The notes: generated from the sequence alone by a model not told the origin. DNA of 64,000 nucleotides from Brachybacterium squillarum M-6-3 (GCF_000225825.1 NZ_AGBX01000007.1:682001-746000), one strand, 5' to 3'. Counted from the first letter of the stretch, positions 20,482 to 29,437 are shown. Translations and numbers: made by a program.

Positions 20482-22492
20482 TCAGAAGGGTGGTGGGTCC
20501 GTCCCCAGGGGAGGGCCGGTGCCAGCTCGGGGGCGGGGCGGGTCGCCGGGACCGCTCCCCGTTCCGTGGCGAGCGTCGGATGAGTGTTTCCCGGTGATGG
20601 CTGCTCGGTGATTGATGGGCGCGGGCTCTCCGTTGCCGGCGGGGCCGGTACAGGTGGTTCCTGATGGAGCGGCCGTCGCTTGGGTGTCCGGGGCGTTCTC
20701 CGGGTCGGCGTCTGGCCGGGTGGTGCGGTGGAGGTAGGTGCCCCATGGGGTCTCGAGGTCGCGGATGGTGTCCGGGGTCATGAGGTCGGTGTCGTCGCGG
20801 ACCGTGGCCGGGGTGACGGGGCTGCTCGGGCTGCATGTCCCGGTGGGGCGGGGGATCCACCAGGTCGTGGTGCCGGTCTCGCGGGGGCTGGTGGGGGTGT
20901 CGCGGTGGGGGCGGAGTGTCCCGGCGGTCTTCATCTGGTGGTGGCGGGTGCACAGCAGGTGGAGGTTCTCCACCTCGGTGAGTCCACCCAGCTCGGGATG
21001 CTCGTGGTCGTACTCCGTGATGTGGTCGGCCTCCGCACCATGCCGCACACCCCTGGTGCAGCCGGGCACCGCGCACACCGGGTTGCGCAGGCGGAGGTGC
21101 TCCAGCATCCGCGCTGTGGGCTGGTATCGCTGCGCGGGCAACGGCAGGAACGTCCCCTCCGCCGGGTCGGTCAGGACCCGGTACCAAGTCGGTTCCCCGG
21201 CCGCGAGATCACGAGCCATCGCCGCGGGGATCGGGATGATGCCATCCAGCATCCCCGGCGCCTCCGAGACCCCGAGCAACGTGAGGGCGGGGACGGTGAC
21301 GTTCAGCCGGAACCGCTCCGCGGGCACCTCGATGCCTCCGGTGTCGAGCATGCTGCGGGTGAGGACCTCGTAGCGCAACCGGCCCAGCGTCATCACCTCC
21401 CCGCTGGTCTCGATGGTGCCGTCGTCGAAGGGCACCGGGCCCTGATCGGGGTGGGCGAGGTGCTCGCGTTGGCGGGTGCGGATCGCGCGGGCCGCGGCGT
21501 CCAGGCGGTGGCCGAGGGCGAGGATCTCCGGGGCTGGTCCTTGGACGAACAGGCAGGCGGTGCCGTCGTCCTGGTCCGGGGTGCCGACCGTGACCGACCG
21601 CTCCGGGACGGCAGGGGGTTCTGCCTGGTCGTCGAGGTCGCGGAGGTGGCGGACGGTGAGGGACAGGCGACGGCGGAAGGAGTCCTCCCCGATGCGCAGA
21701 TCCCACCCTCCCACGGTCTTGTCGAGGGCCTGCTGGGTCGTCTCGGACAGGGCGCCGGAGACGCGGAGGACGCGGCGCATCCACCGCAGGGGAAGCTCCC
21801 CGGTCTCCATCAGGCCCAGGCAGGCAGGGAAAGCACTGGGTGGTGCGGAGGGCTTCTTCCAGGAGGTAGCCGGCATGGCCGATGGTGGAGCGCAGGGCCT
21901 GCGCGAGCGCGTACTCGCACGCCTCGCGGTCGAACGACTCCCGGCCCTCCCCGACGGGACCCTCACACAGGTCCTCGGACAGGGCGATCACCCGGCGGAG
22001 CTGCCGGGCATGGGCGCGGGACTCCATCGCGGCGTGGTCCCACACCTCCCCCAGCAGCCGTGCTGCCCGGGAGTCCTCCTCGACCTCCACCCGCGCCGGG
22101 AGCGACTCCCGCACCCGCGGACCCGCCACCGACCCCACCGGCGCACGACTCCCACCACGACCCCGCGGCCGCCGCGACAGCGCCGGGCGACCGGAGCCCT
22201 CCGCAGTACGTGGGACAGAGGCGTGGCGGCCGTGGGACGGGGATGGGGACGCGGTCGGGGACGATGGTTGAGGCGGAAGCAGGGAATGCGACTGAGGAGC
22301 TGCGTGCGCAGGTGGAGCACCGAGTTCGGCCGAGGACGCGGAACCAGGTACAGGTATAGGTGCGGGGGCGGGTGCAGAACCAGGTGCGGGTGAGGGTGCG
22401 GCGACGATCGAGGTCGAGGAATGCCGAGCGGGCGTCTCAGGCATCGCGAACAGCATCCCGGTGCCGCGCGTCTCCAGATCGTCGTCACCCAT
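20482..22492 (-). pseudogene. DUF222/HNH endonuclease (13E12-repeat type), frameshifted
   Basis: The reading frame is split. The first part (from ATG, MGDDDLETRG) has a Pro/Ser-rich low-complexity tail and the start of DUF222, ending in EEALRTTQCFP. The second part continues in the +1 frame with ACLGLMETGELPLRWMRR and runs to the HNH motif (CAVPGCTRG, EADHITEYDH, LHLLCTRHHQ). The shift needs one extra T at about 21826 (TTT CCC T GCC). Each half is otherwise well preserved. 13E12-type genes are LexA-regulated in mycobacteria, and a perfect SOS box lies 48 bases upstream here. Either a recent pseudogene, a sequencing error, or a programmed +1 shift at CCC-T. Confidence 0.8.
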
Positions 22493-22540
22493 GCCCCTCA
22501 CCCCCTCTCACCGTCGTGGCCTGCATCGATACCCCCCCGC

Positions 22541-22556
22541 TCGAACACTTGTTCGA
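22541..22556. promoter_or_regulatory. LexA SOS box
   Basis: TCGAACACTTGTTCGA is an exact match to the actinobacterial/Bacillus LexA operator TCGAAC-N4-GTTCGA. On the minus strand a possible -10 TATCGAT follows 18 bases after the first TCGAAC half-site, so LexA binding would overlap the promoter of the DUF222/HNH gene. Confidence 0.88.
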
Positions 22557-22719
22557 TATGATCGAGTCTACGGCGCAGCCCCGACAAACAACACCCCTCA
22601 CCCCGAATGGGGACAACTCGGAGGGGAAGCGGGGGCCAGTCCGGCGAGTGGGGGGCTCGCAGGAGGCCGACAGGGGCCCGGCACGTGCAGACGCAGGGCA
22701 GGCCGGGCCGACATGAGCA

Positions 22720-22751
22720 CGGCGCCCCGACCCCGAGGGGTCGAGGCGCCG
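22720..22751. terminator. Hairpin terminator after the MFS gene
   Basis: A 15-base-pair stem with one C-A mismatch (arms CGGCGCCCCGACCCC and GGGGTCGAGGCGCCG) lies 21 bases past the stop of the leftward MFS gene. No clear U-tract follows. Confidence 0.55.
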
Positions 22752-22772
22752 CACCGGCGAGACGGTCTGGGC

Positions 22773-24015
22773 TCAGGCGGGAGTGCCCTCCCCCTCCCCC
22801 GTTCCGGCTCGGGTCGCCGCGAGCTCCGCCGAACGGCGCTCGCGCTCCTCCTGCCGGGCGAAGTCCTTGGGGTAGGTGACGTAGAACAGCGTCCAGATCA
22901 CGGCGTTGATCAGGTACGGCAGCACGCAGAACCACAGGAAGGTGATCTGCAGGTCCCCGAACACTGAGGCGATGATGCCGATGTTCAGCGAGAGGATCGC
23001 CGTGATGCCGCCCTGATAGAAGGAGAACAGGAAGGCGAAGGCGGAGGCGCCGAGCTTGCGCGGCACCACGGTCGAGACGATGGGCAGCACGCAGCCGGAG
23101 AAGCCGACCGAGAACACGATGCCCAGCAGGAACGTCGAGCTGTAGATGTACACCCGGTCGTTGGAGTCGATCTGGGTGGCCAGGAAGATCGCCCCGGAGA
23201 AGCAGACCAGGTAGATCTGCATCAGGATGATGCGGCCCTTCGGCCCGAAGCGGTTCGCGAACACGTCGCCGAGGCGCCCGCCGAGGAAGGCCGAGAACAT
23301 CGAGCCGACCGAGAACACGGCCAGCACCAGCGCCGCCTCCGGCACGCCCAGGCCGCGCACGTCCACGAGGAAGGTGGTGTAGAAGCGCAGCAGGATCAGC
23401 GAGGTGATGAACGGCAGCATCAGCACGATCATCCAGATGGTGGGGATGCGCAGCAGCTGGCCGACGTCGCGGAGACGGAAGGCGCACGATGCCGACGCCG
23501 CCGCCGATGCCACGCACGAGACCGTAGGCCTTGCCGCGCTCGGACTGCTTGAACAGGTCGGGGAGCATCCCGTTCAGGACCGGCTCGGAGGCGACGGTGC
23601 CGATGGCGGAGATCGCGAACAGGATCACCAGCCAGGTGTAGTTCGGGGCGAAGCCGCTGGCCACGGTCCACAGGCCCCAGACGCCGGTGACGATGATCAG
23701 CACCCGCTTGCGGCCGAAGCGGTCGGCGGCCATCGCCCAGATCGGCCCGAAGGCCATGCGGGCGAACATCGGGATCGCGGCGAGCACGCCGAGTGCGGCG
23801 TAGGTGAGGCCGAAGGCCTGCATGATCAGCGGGAAGAAGGTGCTGGTCAGGCCCGACTCGGAGTTGTCGACGGCCTGGGACGTGCCCAGGGCCGCGACGG
23901 CCCGACCACGCTTCGGGGGACGGTCGCCCTCCGTGCTCTGCGGCGCGATCGTGGGCAGTTTCGAGCCGTAGTACGCATATCCGGCGTGCTTCGTGCTGTC
24001 GTTGATGTGAGACAC
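22773..24015 (-). pseudogene. Major facilitator superfamily transporter with internal deletion
   Basis: The first part starts at GTG after a strong AAGGAG site (SHINDSTKHAGYAYYGSK) and encodes helices 1-4 with the MFS signature MAADRFGRKRVLIIV, up to GLVRGIGGGVGIV at the start of helix 5. Sequence then jumps, in another frame, to RLRDVGQLLRIPTIWMIVL, which is the pre-helix-7 region, and continues through helix 12 to the stop. The rest of helix 5, helix 6 and most of the central loop (roughly 65-80 residues by MFS layout) are missing at about 23490. The transporter cannot be functional as read. It was probably the sugar importer of the adjacent oxidoreductase/isomerase module. Confidence 0.8.
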
Positions 24016-24197
24016 CGATGTCTCCTTCCGGACGGACCGTGGGGAACGGCCACCGAGGCGGATGCGGACGGGCTCGTCCGCATCGAAGGGGTGGGGAGAT
24101 GCGGGCCCCGTCGTCCGTGACGGGACCGGTGCGCCGCCCGGACGGGCGCGGCGCGCTGTGGGAGACGCAGGAGGCGGACCCGGAGCGGGACCGCCGG

Positions 24198-25418
24198 TCA
24201 GCTCTCCTGCGGGTACTGGCCCTCGTCGGCGATGCGACGATTCAGCTCGGCCAGGTAGGCCTCCTCGTCGAGGTCCAGGGGCACCTCGCGGCCGGTCCAG
24301 GCGGAGAGGTGGATGGCGTTGGCCAGCCGCACCCCGTGGATGCCGTCGCTGCCGGGGGCCAGCAGCTCCGATCCGGTGAGGACGTGCAGGGCGAAGTTCT
24401 CGAGCACCCCGGCGTGCTGGGCACCCCAGGGAGAGGTGTCCTCGATGACCTCGGTGCTGACGACGCCGTCGAGCACGGAGGTGTCGCCCGTCATCAGGGC
24501 GCGGGCGCCGGCGGTGTCCACCGAGTCCGAGATCTCCTTCTCGGGCTTGCTGTACCGGTGCACGGTGGCGGTCTTGGAGCCCTCGACGACGATCTTGCCG
24601 GCGGTGCCGAGGATCTCGAGGCGGTCGGTGCCCTGCAGGTCGTGGGTGCAGGTGACGAAGGTGCCGGTGCGGCCGTCGCCGTAATCGGCCAGGGCGGTGA
24701 CCTCGTCCTCGACGGCGATGTCGCGGCGGAAGCCGAAGCCGGCCTTGGCGAACACGGACTGCGGGACGCCGCAGATCCACTGCCAGAGGTCGAGCTGGTG
24801 GGGCGCCTGATTGACCAGCACGCCGCCGCCCTCGCCGCCCCAGGTGGCGCGCCATGCGGACTGCTCGTAGTAGCCCTGCGGGCGCCACCAGGTGGTGATG
24901 ATCCAGGAGCTGCGCAGCACCTCGCCGATCTCGCCGCCGTCGACGATGGCCTTGATCCGCTGGTAGAGCGGGTTGTTGCGCTGGTTGAACATGATCGCGA
25001 AGGGCACCTCAGGGTGCGCGGCGGCGACGTCGTTCATGCGGCGCACCTGCCGGGTGTGCACCGCGGCGGGCTTCTCGACCAGCGTGGGAAGGCCCGCCTC
25101 GAGGGAGGCGATCGCCGCCTCCGGATGGTCGTAGTGCGGGATGCAGGTGATCACCGCGTCGACGTCGCCCGAGGTCAGCAGCGCGTCGAGCGTCGCATAG
25201 GTGGGGACGCCGGGGTGGCGCGCGAGGGCCCGGTCCAGGGCGGCCGGGTCGGTGTCGCAGAAGGCGCCCAGCCGCATGTGGGGCACCATGCCCTCGGCGA
25301 TGAAGTGCGCGTAGGCGGATCCCTGGGCGCCGAGGCCCACGATGCCGAGCCGCACCACGCCCTCGGAGGGGGTGGGGTCGGCGGAGGTTCTGGTGGTCGG
25401 AGGGGACGTCGTCGTCAT
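24198..25418 (-). CDS. Gfo/Idh/MocA family oxidoreductase
   Basis: A 406-residue NAD(P)-dependent dehydrogenase of sugars or inositols. The N-terminal Rossmann fold shows VRLGIVGLGAQGSAYAHF (about 21-38). The EKP motif with the catalytic lysine is VEKPAAVH, and the C-terminal domain has the NQAPHQLDLWQWICG block whose His is the usual catalytic residue. RBS GGAAAGG before ATG. Upstream of the MFS gene on the same strand and divergent from a sugar isomerase, so a catabolic module for a keto-sugar or inositol-type substrate is likely; the exact substrate is unknown. Confidence 0.9.
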   Translation of the reverse strand: MTTTSPPTTRTSADPTPSEGVVRLGIVGLGAQGSAYAHFIAEGMVPHMRLGAFCDTDPAALDRALARHPGVPTYATLDALLTSGDVDAVITCIPHYDHPEAAIASLEAGLPTLVEKPAAVHTRQVRRMNDVAAAHPEVPFAIMFNQRNNPLYQRIKAIVDGGEIGEVLRSSWIITTWWRPQGYYEQSAWRATWGGEGGGVLVNQAPHQLDLWQWICGVPQSVFAKAGFGFRRDIAVEDEVTALADYGDGRTGTFVTCTHDLQGTDRLEILGTAGKIVVEGSKTATVHRYSKPEKEISDSVDTAGARALMTGDTSVLDGVVSTEVIEDTSPWGAQHAGVLENFALHVLTGSELLAPGSDGIHGVRLANAIHLSAWTGREVPLDLDEEAYLAELNRRIADEGQYPQES

Positions 25419-25538
25419 GGTCCGGGCCTTTCCTGGGGTCGTGTCCGGGAGCGGGGTCCTGCGGCGCGGAGGCGAGCGGGCATCGTCGCCGTCCGGGTTG
25501 CAGTGATCCTGAGTCCCCGTGGCCGATCGGTGTGACCT

Positions 25539-25573
25539 GTTGCAGCGCGTTGCCCCGGGCAACCTGCGGCAAC
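25539..25573. promoter_or_regulatory. Nested four-half-site operator between oxidoreductase and isomerase genes
   Basis: Two copies of GTTGC (GTTGCA, GTTGCC) 10 bases apart face two copies of GGCAAC also 10 bases apart. The whole is symmetric about position 25556, with the inner pair forming TTGCCCCGGGCAA. It lies in the 256-base divergent region, 101 bases before the isomerase ATG and 120 before the oxidoreductase ATG. The design suggests cooperative binding of two dimers on one DNA face. No regulator gene lies alongside. Confidence 0.55.
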
Positions 25574-25674
25574 GGCCCGGGGCCCTCCGACCCCCTTCCT
25601 ACAGTGAGGACGCAGACGGGTCGGCGACGACCCGCGCGGAGGCGACGCGGCCTCTCCCGATCAAGGAGGACTCG

Positions 25675-26544
25675 ATGGCACGAATCGGTATCCAGCTCAT
25701 GATGCTCCGCGAGCACGTCGCCGAGCAGGGCGTGACCCCCGTGCTGGAGAAGGTGGCCGGCTCCGGCTTCTCGGTCGTGGAGGTCTCGCAGATCCCGATG
25801 ACGGAGACGAACGTGGCCGACCTGGAGGCCGCCCGCGGGGACCTCGGCATCGAGGTGGCCGCGATCTCCGCGAAGACCTCCGGGCCGATGGGTCCCGACG
25901 ACATCACCCTGGCCGATGACTTCGACCTGCACGTCGAGCACGCCAGGCGGCTGGGCACCGACATGATCCGCATCGGCATGATGCCGTTCTCCGCGATGGC
26001 CTCCCCCGTGGCCTTCGACGCCTTCTGCGCCGAGACCGACGGCAACGCGCAGCGCCTGGCCGACGAGGGCATCGCCCTGAGCTACCACAACCATCACATC
26101 GAGTTCGCCCGCATCGGCGGCGCGACCATGCTGGAGCGGCTGCGCGAGCAGGCTCCCCACCTGCGCTTCGAGATCGACTGCCACTGGGTGCAGCGCGGCG
26201 GCGCCGACCCCGAGCGCACCCTGGCCGCCTTCGACGGGGTGCTGGACCTGGTGCACCTGAAGGACTACCGGATCGCGCTGCCGTCCGCCGAGGCCCTCGA
26301 GGCCATCGCCGCCGGCGACCCCGGTCCTTTCTTCGCCTTCTGGAAGGGCGAGGCCGTGCAGTTCGCGGAGGTCGGCCAGGGCACCCTGGAATGGAAGCCC
26401 GTGATCGAGCAGGGCATCGCCTCCGGTGCCCGGCACCTGCTGATCGAGCAGGACGAGACCTACGGGCGCGACATCTTCGAGTCCCTCGCCCTCAGCCGCC
26501 GGCACCTGGTCGAGCTCGGCTACGAGCGGCTCATCACCGGCTGA
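25675..26544 (+). CDS. Sugar phosphate isomerase/epimerase (AP endonuclease 2 TIM-barrel fold)
   Basis: A 289-residue xylose-isomerase-like TIM barrel. The start MARIGIQLMMLREHV, the metal-site region LSYHNHHIEFAR (about 141-152) and RFEIDCHWVQRGG (about 165-177), and VHLKDYRIALP are typical of IolE/IolI/hydroxypyruvate-isomerase-like enzymes acting on keto-sugars. A very strong AAGGAGG site precedes the ATG. Divergent from the Gfo/Idh oxidoreductase; the two probably act on successive intermediates. Substrate not determinable from sequence. Confidence 0.9.
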   Translation: MARIGIQLMMLREHVAEQGVTPVLEKVAGSGFSVVEVSQIPMTETNVADLEAARGDLGIEVAAISAKTSGPMGPDDITLADDFDLHVEHARRLGTDMIRIGMMPFSAMASPVAFDAFCAETDGNAQRLADEGIALSYHNHHIEFARIGGATMLERLREQAPHLRFEIDCHWVQRGGADPERTLAAFDGVLDLVHLKDYRIALPSAEALEAIAAGDPGPFFAFWKGEAVQFAEVGQGTLEWKPVIEQGIASGARHLLIEQDETYGRDIFESLALSRRHLVELGYERLITG

Positions 26545-26618
26545 CCACGACCCGTGGTGGCGGGAACCACCAGCGATCTCCCTGGTGACGGCCACGCAGC
26601 GGTTGGTAGGTTCGGATC

Positions 26619-27299
26619 GTGGACACCCCCGACCAGCGCGCCTTCTCGCGTCGCCCGCTCGCCCGCGGGGCGGCGTGGGCGGCGCCGACGGTCGCGGTGG
26701 CGGCCCCGGCCGTGGCGGCCTCCCCGCCGCCGAACTATCCGGAGATGCCGACGGGCGATGCGGGGTGGACCATGACCCAGCGGAGCGGTCTCGACAACGA
26801 GTTCGCGGGATGGGTCGGCGACACCGTGCAGGTCGAGCGGAACAAGACGTCGACGGACCCGGATGAATCCCGAAGGATCGACTTCGATACCCGGATCCCG
26901 GTCGAAGCGGGCGTCCGCTACACGATCGGGTTCGTGGTTCAAGTGCGCAAGGGCTACCAGGTCTCGGGAAGCTGCGAGACGACCCCGAGCCAGTTCACCG
27001 TGTTCCTCAACGACGGCTATGGATTCCAGCGCCAGCTCGGGACCACCACTGGCGGCGGGACCGACGTCATCCTCACCCCGCCCCAGGACTGCACGACGAA
27101 CGGGTCCCGCACCGCCGAATGAGGCGCCGACGGCACCGTCGGTGCCAGCCGGACCGTCTCCTTCAGCGACGTCGCCACGCAGGACGAGAACATCACGCTC
27201 CGCATGCGCTTCTTCCGGCAGTTCCTGCAGGGCGAGGGGCAGAAGAACGACGACTTCCGTTTCACGCCCTACTTCGTCGCCTGCGAGGAGACCGCCTGA
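26619..27299 (+). pseudogene. Exported hypothetical protein interrupted by an in-frame TGA
   Basis: A GTG-started frame encodes SRRPLARGAAWAAPTVAVAAPAVAAS, a twin-arginine-type signal like those of Brachybacterium-style surface proteins. A mature domain follows with paired cysteines (SGSCETTPS and PPQDCTTNG). An in-frame TGA at 27120-27122 stops it after 167 residues. The same frame then continues with strongly coding-like sequence (GADGTVGASRTVSFSD to YFVACEETA) to a second TGA at 27297-27299. A TGG-to-TGA change (Trp to stop) is the simplest explanation. Function unknown; it may be a cell-surface beta-sandwich. Ancestral full length about 226 residues. Confidence 0.65.
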
Positions 27300-27358
27300 G
27301 GTGTGCCGCCGGCAGGTGATCCGCCGACCTGCCCGGCGCGCGACCGGACCCGGACATG

Positions 27359-27406
27359 CGGAAGGCCCCCTCCCCCGCACGTGAGTGCAGGTGAGGGGGC
27401 CTTCCG
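27359..27406. terminator. Hairpin terminator downstream of ssrA
   Basis: Arms CGGAAGGCCCCCTC and GAGGGGGCCTTCCG are perfect over 14 bases with a 20-base loop. It lies 16 bases past the tmRNA 3' end and also follows the rightward exported-protein gene, so it can serve both strands. Confidence 0.75.
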
Positions 27407-27421
27407 GTCGTGAATGCAGCG

Positions 27422-27789
27422 TGGAGACGGCGGGAATCGAACCCGCGTCCGATAGTGCGGAGCCAGGGCTTCTCCGGGCGCAGTCCGTGACAGCGTTTTC
27501 TCAGTCCCGACGATCCCACGGACACGTCGTCGACGGACTCAGTCACTCTGAGGTGTTCATCCGACCCCGATGACGAGGGTCGGCAGCAGTGGCTCCTTAG
27601 CTGATGGAACGATCCGGGTCAGGAGCAAGCCCGGGGTTCCAGACTGCTATCGCTGATCAGGCAGCGAGAGCGAAGTCAGTGCGCTTGGGTTCGGCACTTA
27701 TTGGTTTCCGAAGGACATTAACGAGATGACTTCGGGTTCTCGGCCCGCTTCCCCTTGCTGGACAACTACCGTCGAAACCGATCGTCCCC
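27422..27789 (-). ncRNA. ssrA: tmRNA (ssrA)
   Basis: One-piece tmRNA of about 368 nt. The 5' end GGGGACGATCGGTTTCGACG pairs with the 3' end through a 7-bp acceptor (GGGGACG with CGTCTCC). The T-arm GGGTTCGATTCCCG is at the 3' end and CCA is not encoded. The tag reading frame (complement 27657-27695) encodes AEPKRTDFALAA and ends in TGA, matching the actinobacterial -ALAA degron. Its partner smpB lies 1.8 kb away on the same strand. Tags added to stalled proteins target them to Clp/FtsH-type proteases. Confidence 0.97.
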
Positions 27790-27997
27790 GAGCAGGGTGG
27801 GCAGCACAGATGGTCGCGACCTGACGGCCGCGCGTGCACTCACTGTTCTGTTGTCAATCACCCTCGGCGATCGCACGGGGCGATCACCAGGCATCCATCG
27901 TAGCGCTCCCCCGCCGCCAGGTGAAGCGAATATCCCTCAGCTCACGGCGAAGCCCCGTTCCCTGGACGGCCACGCCGCGCAGGGCGAGGATGGAGAG

Positions 27998-28558
27998 GTG
28001 ATCGGATTCGAGGCGGCCGGCGTGCCCGTGGTGCTGGACGAGGACACCCTGCGCGAGGAGGTCTCCGACCCCGCCACCCTGCTGGCCTGGTGCGAGAGCC
28101 ACCCGGAGGATCCCCGCACGGTCGCTTACCTGCGGATGCTGGGCCGGCTCGACGAGGCCGCCGCCGCGGCCCGCGCCACCCTGGCCCCGGAGAACCTGCC
28201 GCCCCTGGTGCGGGCCGTGCGCCGCACCCGGTACGCGCAGGTGCTGCAGTTCCAGGGCGCGCACGCCGCCGCGGAGGAGCAGTACGACCTCGCGGCCGAG
28301 GAGACCGGGCTCGAGGACCCGACGGCGCCGGCCGGGCTGACCGTGCTGGCCGCCGTCTTCCACCACCGGGCGAAGGCCCGCTTCGAGCGCGCCGGCGCCG
28401 AGACCGCCCAGGAGCGGCCGCGCGCGGCCGCCCGCCTGGGTGAGCAGGCCCTCGAGGACGCCGAACGTGCCCTCGCGATCCGTCGCCACCTGCACGGCGA
28501 GGACTCCGCGGAGGTCGCCTCCTCCCGGCAGGCCGTCGAGCGGATCCGCCGCGGCTGA
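27998..28558 (+). CDS. Tetratricopeptide-like protein
   Basis: About 186 residues, largely alpha-helical, with TPR-like helical pairs: LLAWCESHPEDPRTVAYLRM, LGRLDEAAAAARATLA, RRTRYAQVLQFQGAHAAAEE and ALEDAERALAIRRHLHG. These proteins are protein-protein adaptors. A GTG start (VIGFEAAGVPV) with a GGAGAG site was chosen; the frame is open further upstream into the ssrA promoter region, so the start is uncertain. Single gene, convergent with the lipoprotein gene. Confidence 0.7.
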   Translation: MIGFEAAGVPVVLDEDTLREEVSDPATLLAWCESHPEDPRTVAYLRMLGRLDEAAAAARATLAPENLPPLVRAVRRTRYAQVLQFQGAHAAAEEQYDLAAEETGLEDPTAPAGLTVLAAVFHHRAKARFERAGAETAQERPRAAARLGEQALEDAERALAIRRHLHGEDSAEVASSRQAVERIRRG

Positions 28559-28573
28559 GCCCGGTCCGCGGAC

Positions 28574-29437
28574 TCAGCCGTTCGCGGCGACCTCGGCCAT
28601 GTCCAGGGCGATGAGCAGGCCGCCCTCCCCCAGGTAGGAGACGCCCATCGTCTGCGCGGAGAAGGTCTCCTCCGGGTCGTGGGCGAAGGCCACCGTGCAG
28701 GTCACCGGCTCCCGCGACCCCGCGGGCAGCGAACCCTCGCAGGACTCGACGACCATGGGGGCGTCGAGAGGGGCGTAGCTGTTCTCATCGTTGATGGTGG
28801 ACTCGGCGACCTCCGCCAGCTCCTCGGCGCTCAGCTCCACGGAGCCGAACATCGAGCCCTGCCCGATGCCGACGAGCTGATGCCCCTGGTCGGTGACGAC
28901 CGCGGCGGCCTCGGGGGCGAGCGGCCCACCCAGGCTGATCAGCAGGCCCGGCCGTCCCTCGGACTCGAAGCCGGCGGGCAGGCGCACCGGCATCACCGTG
29001 AGCTCCTGGATGCCGGGCAGGCCCTCCAGGGTGGTCTCGGCCGTACAGGTCACGGTGGCCTCCGGCATGTACTCGAGCGTGCCCTCGCACTCGGGGGCGA
29101 CGTCCGGATCGATGCCGGTCTGCTCTGCGAGGAGTGCCTCGAGGTCCTCCGGGAGGATCGAGGCGGGGCTCGTGCCCTCGTCGACCACCTCGGCCACCCC
29201 GTCATTCAGGACCATCACCATCACGGAGCCGGCGGACGCGGTGCCGCCGTCGCTCGTGCCGCCGTCCGAGGTCGCGGCGGGCTCAGCGGTAGACGGGGCG
29301 GCCGATGACCCCTCGGCGGACGTGGTCCCGCCCGTCCCGCCACCGTCGGAGGAGCAGGCGACCGCGCCGAGCCCCAGACAGAGAGCAGCGAGGCCCGCAC
29401 AGAGGCGTCGGATGCAGCGGCGAGCGGTGGTGGTCAT
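28574..29437 (-). CDS. Hypothetical lipoprotein
   Basis: A 287-residue exported protein. The signal peptide with lipobox LGAVACSS puts the lipidated cysteine at about residue 28. A Gly/Ser/Thr-rich linker (about 29-70) follows, then two weakly similar domains each with a Cys pair (PECEGTLEYM...TVTCTAET and ESCEGSLPAG...PVTCTVAF), suggesting an internal duplication. The Cys spacing C-x(n)-VTCTV resembles DUF4333-like lipoproteins of actinobacteria; assignment tentative. Downstream of smpB on the same strand after 130 bases. Confidence 0.7.
   Translation of the reverse strand: MTTTARRCIRRLCAGLAALCLGLGAVACSSDGGGTGGTTSAEGSSAAPSTAEPAATSDGGTSDGGTASAGSVMVMVLNDGVAEVVDEGTSPASILPEDLEALLAEQTGIDPDVAPECEGTLEYMPEATVTCTAETTLEGLPGIQELTVMPVRLPAGFESEGRPGLLISLGGPLAPEAAAVVTDQGHQLVGIGQGSMFGSVELSAEELAEVAESTINDENSYAPLDAPMVVESCEGSLPAGSREPVTCTVAFAHDPEETFSAQTMGVSYLGEGGLLIALDMAEVAANG

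Noticed and set aside
27120..27122. TGA as a selenocysteine codon in the exported protein
   Set aside because: No selenocysteine genes or SECIS-like element are visible in the window, and the family is not a known selenoprotein; a nonsense mutation is simpler.
27421..27450. A tRNA gene suggested by the GGTTCGATTCCC T-arm on the minus strand
   Set aside because: It is the T-arm of tmRNA; there is no anticodon arm, and the 5' partner lies 340 bases away.
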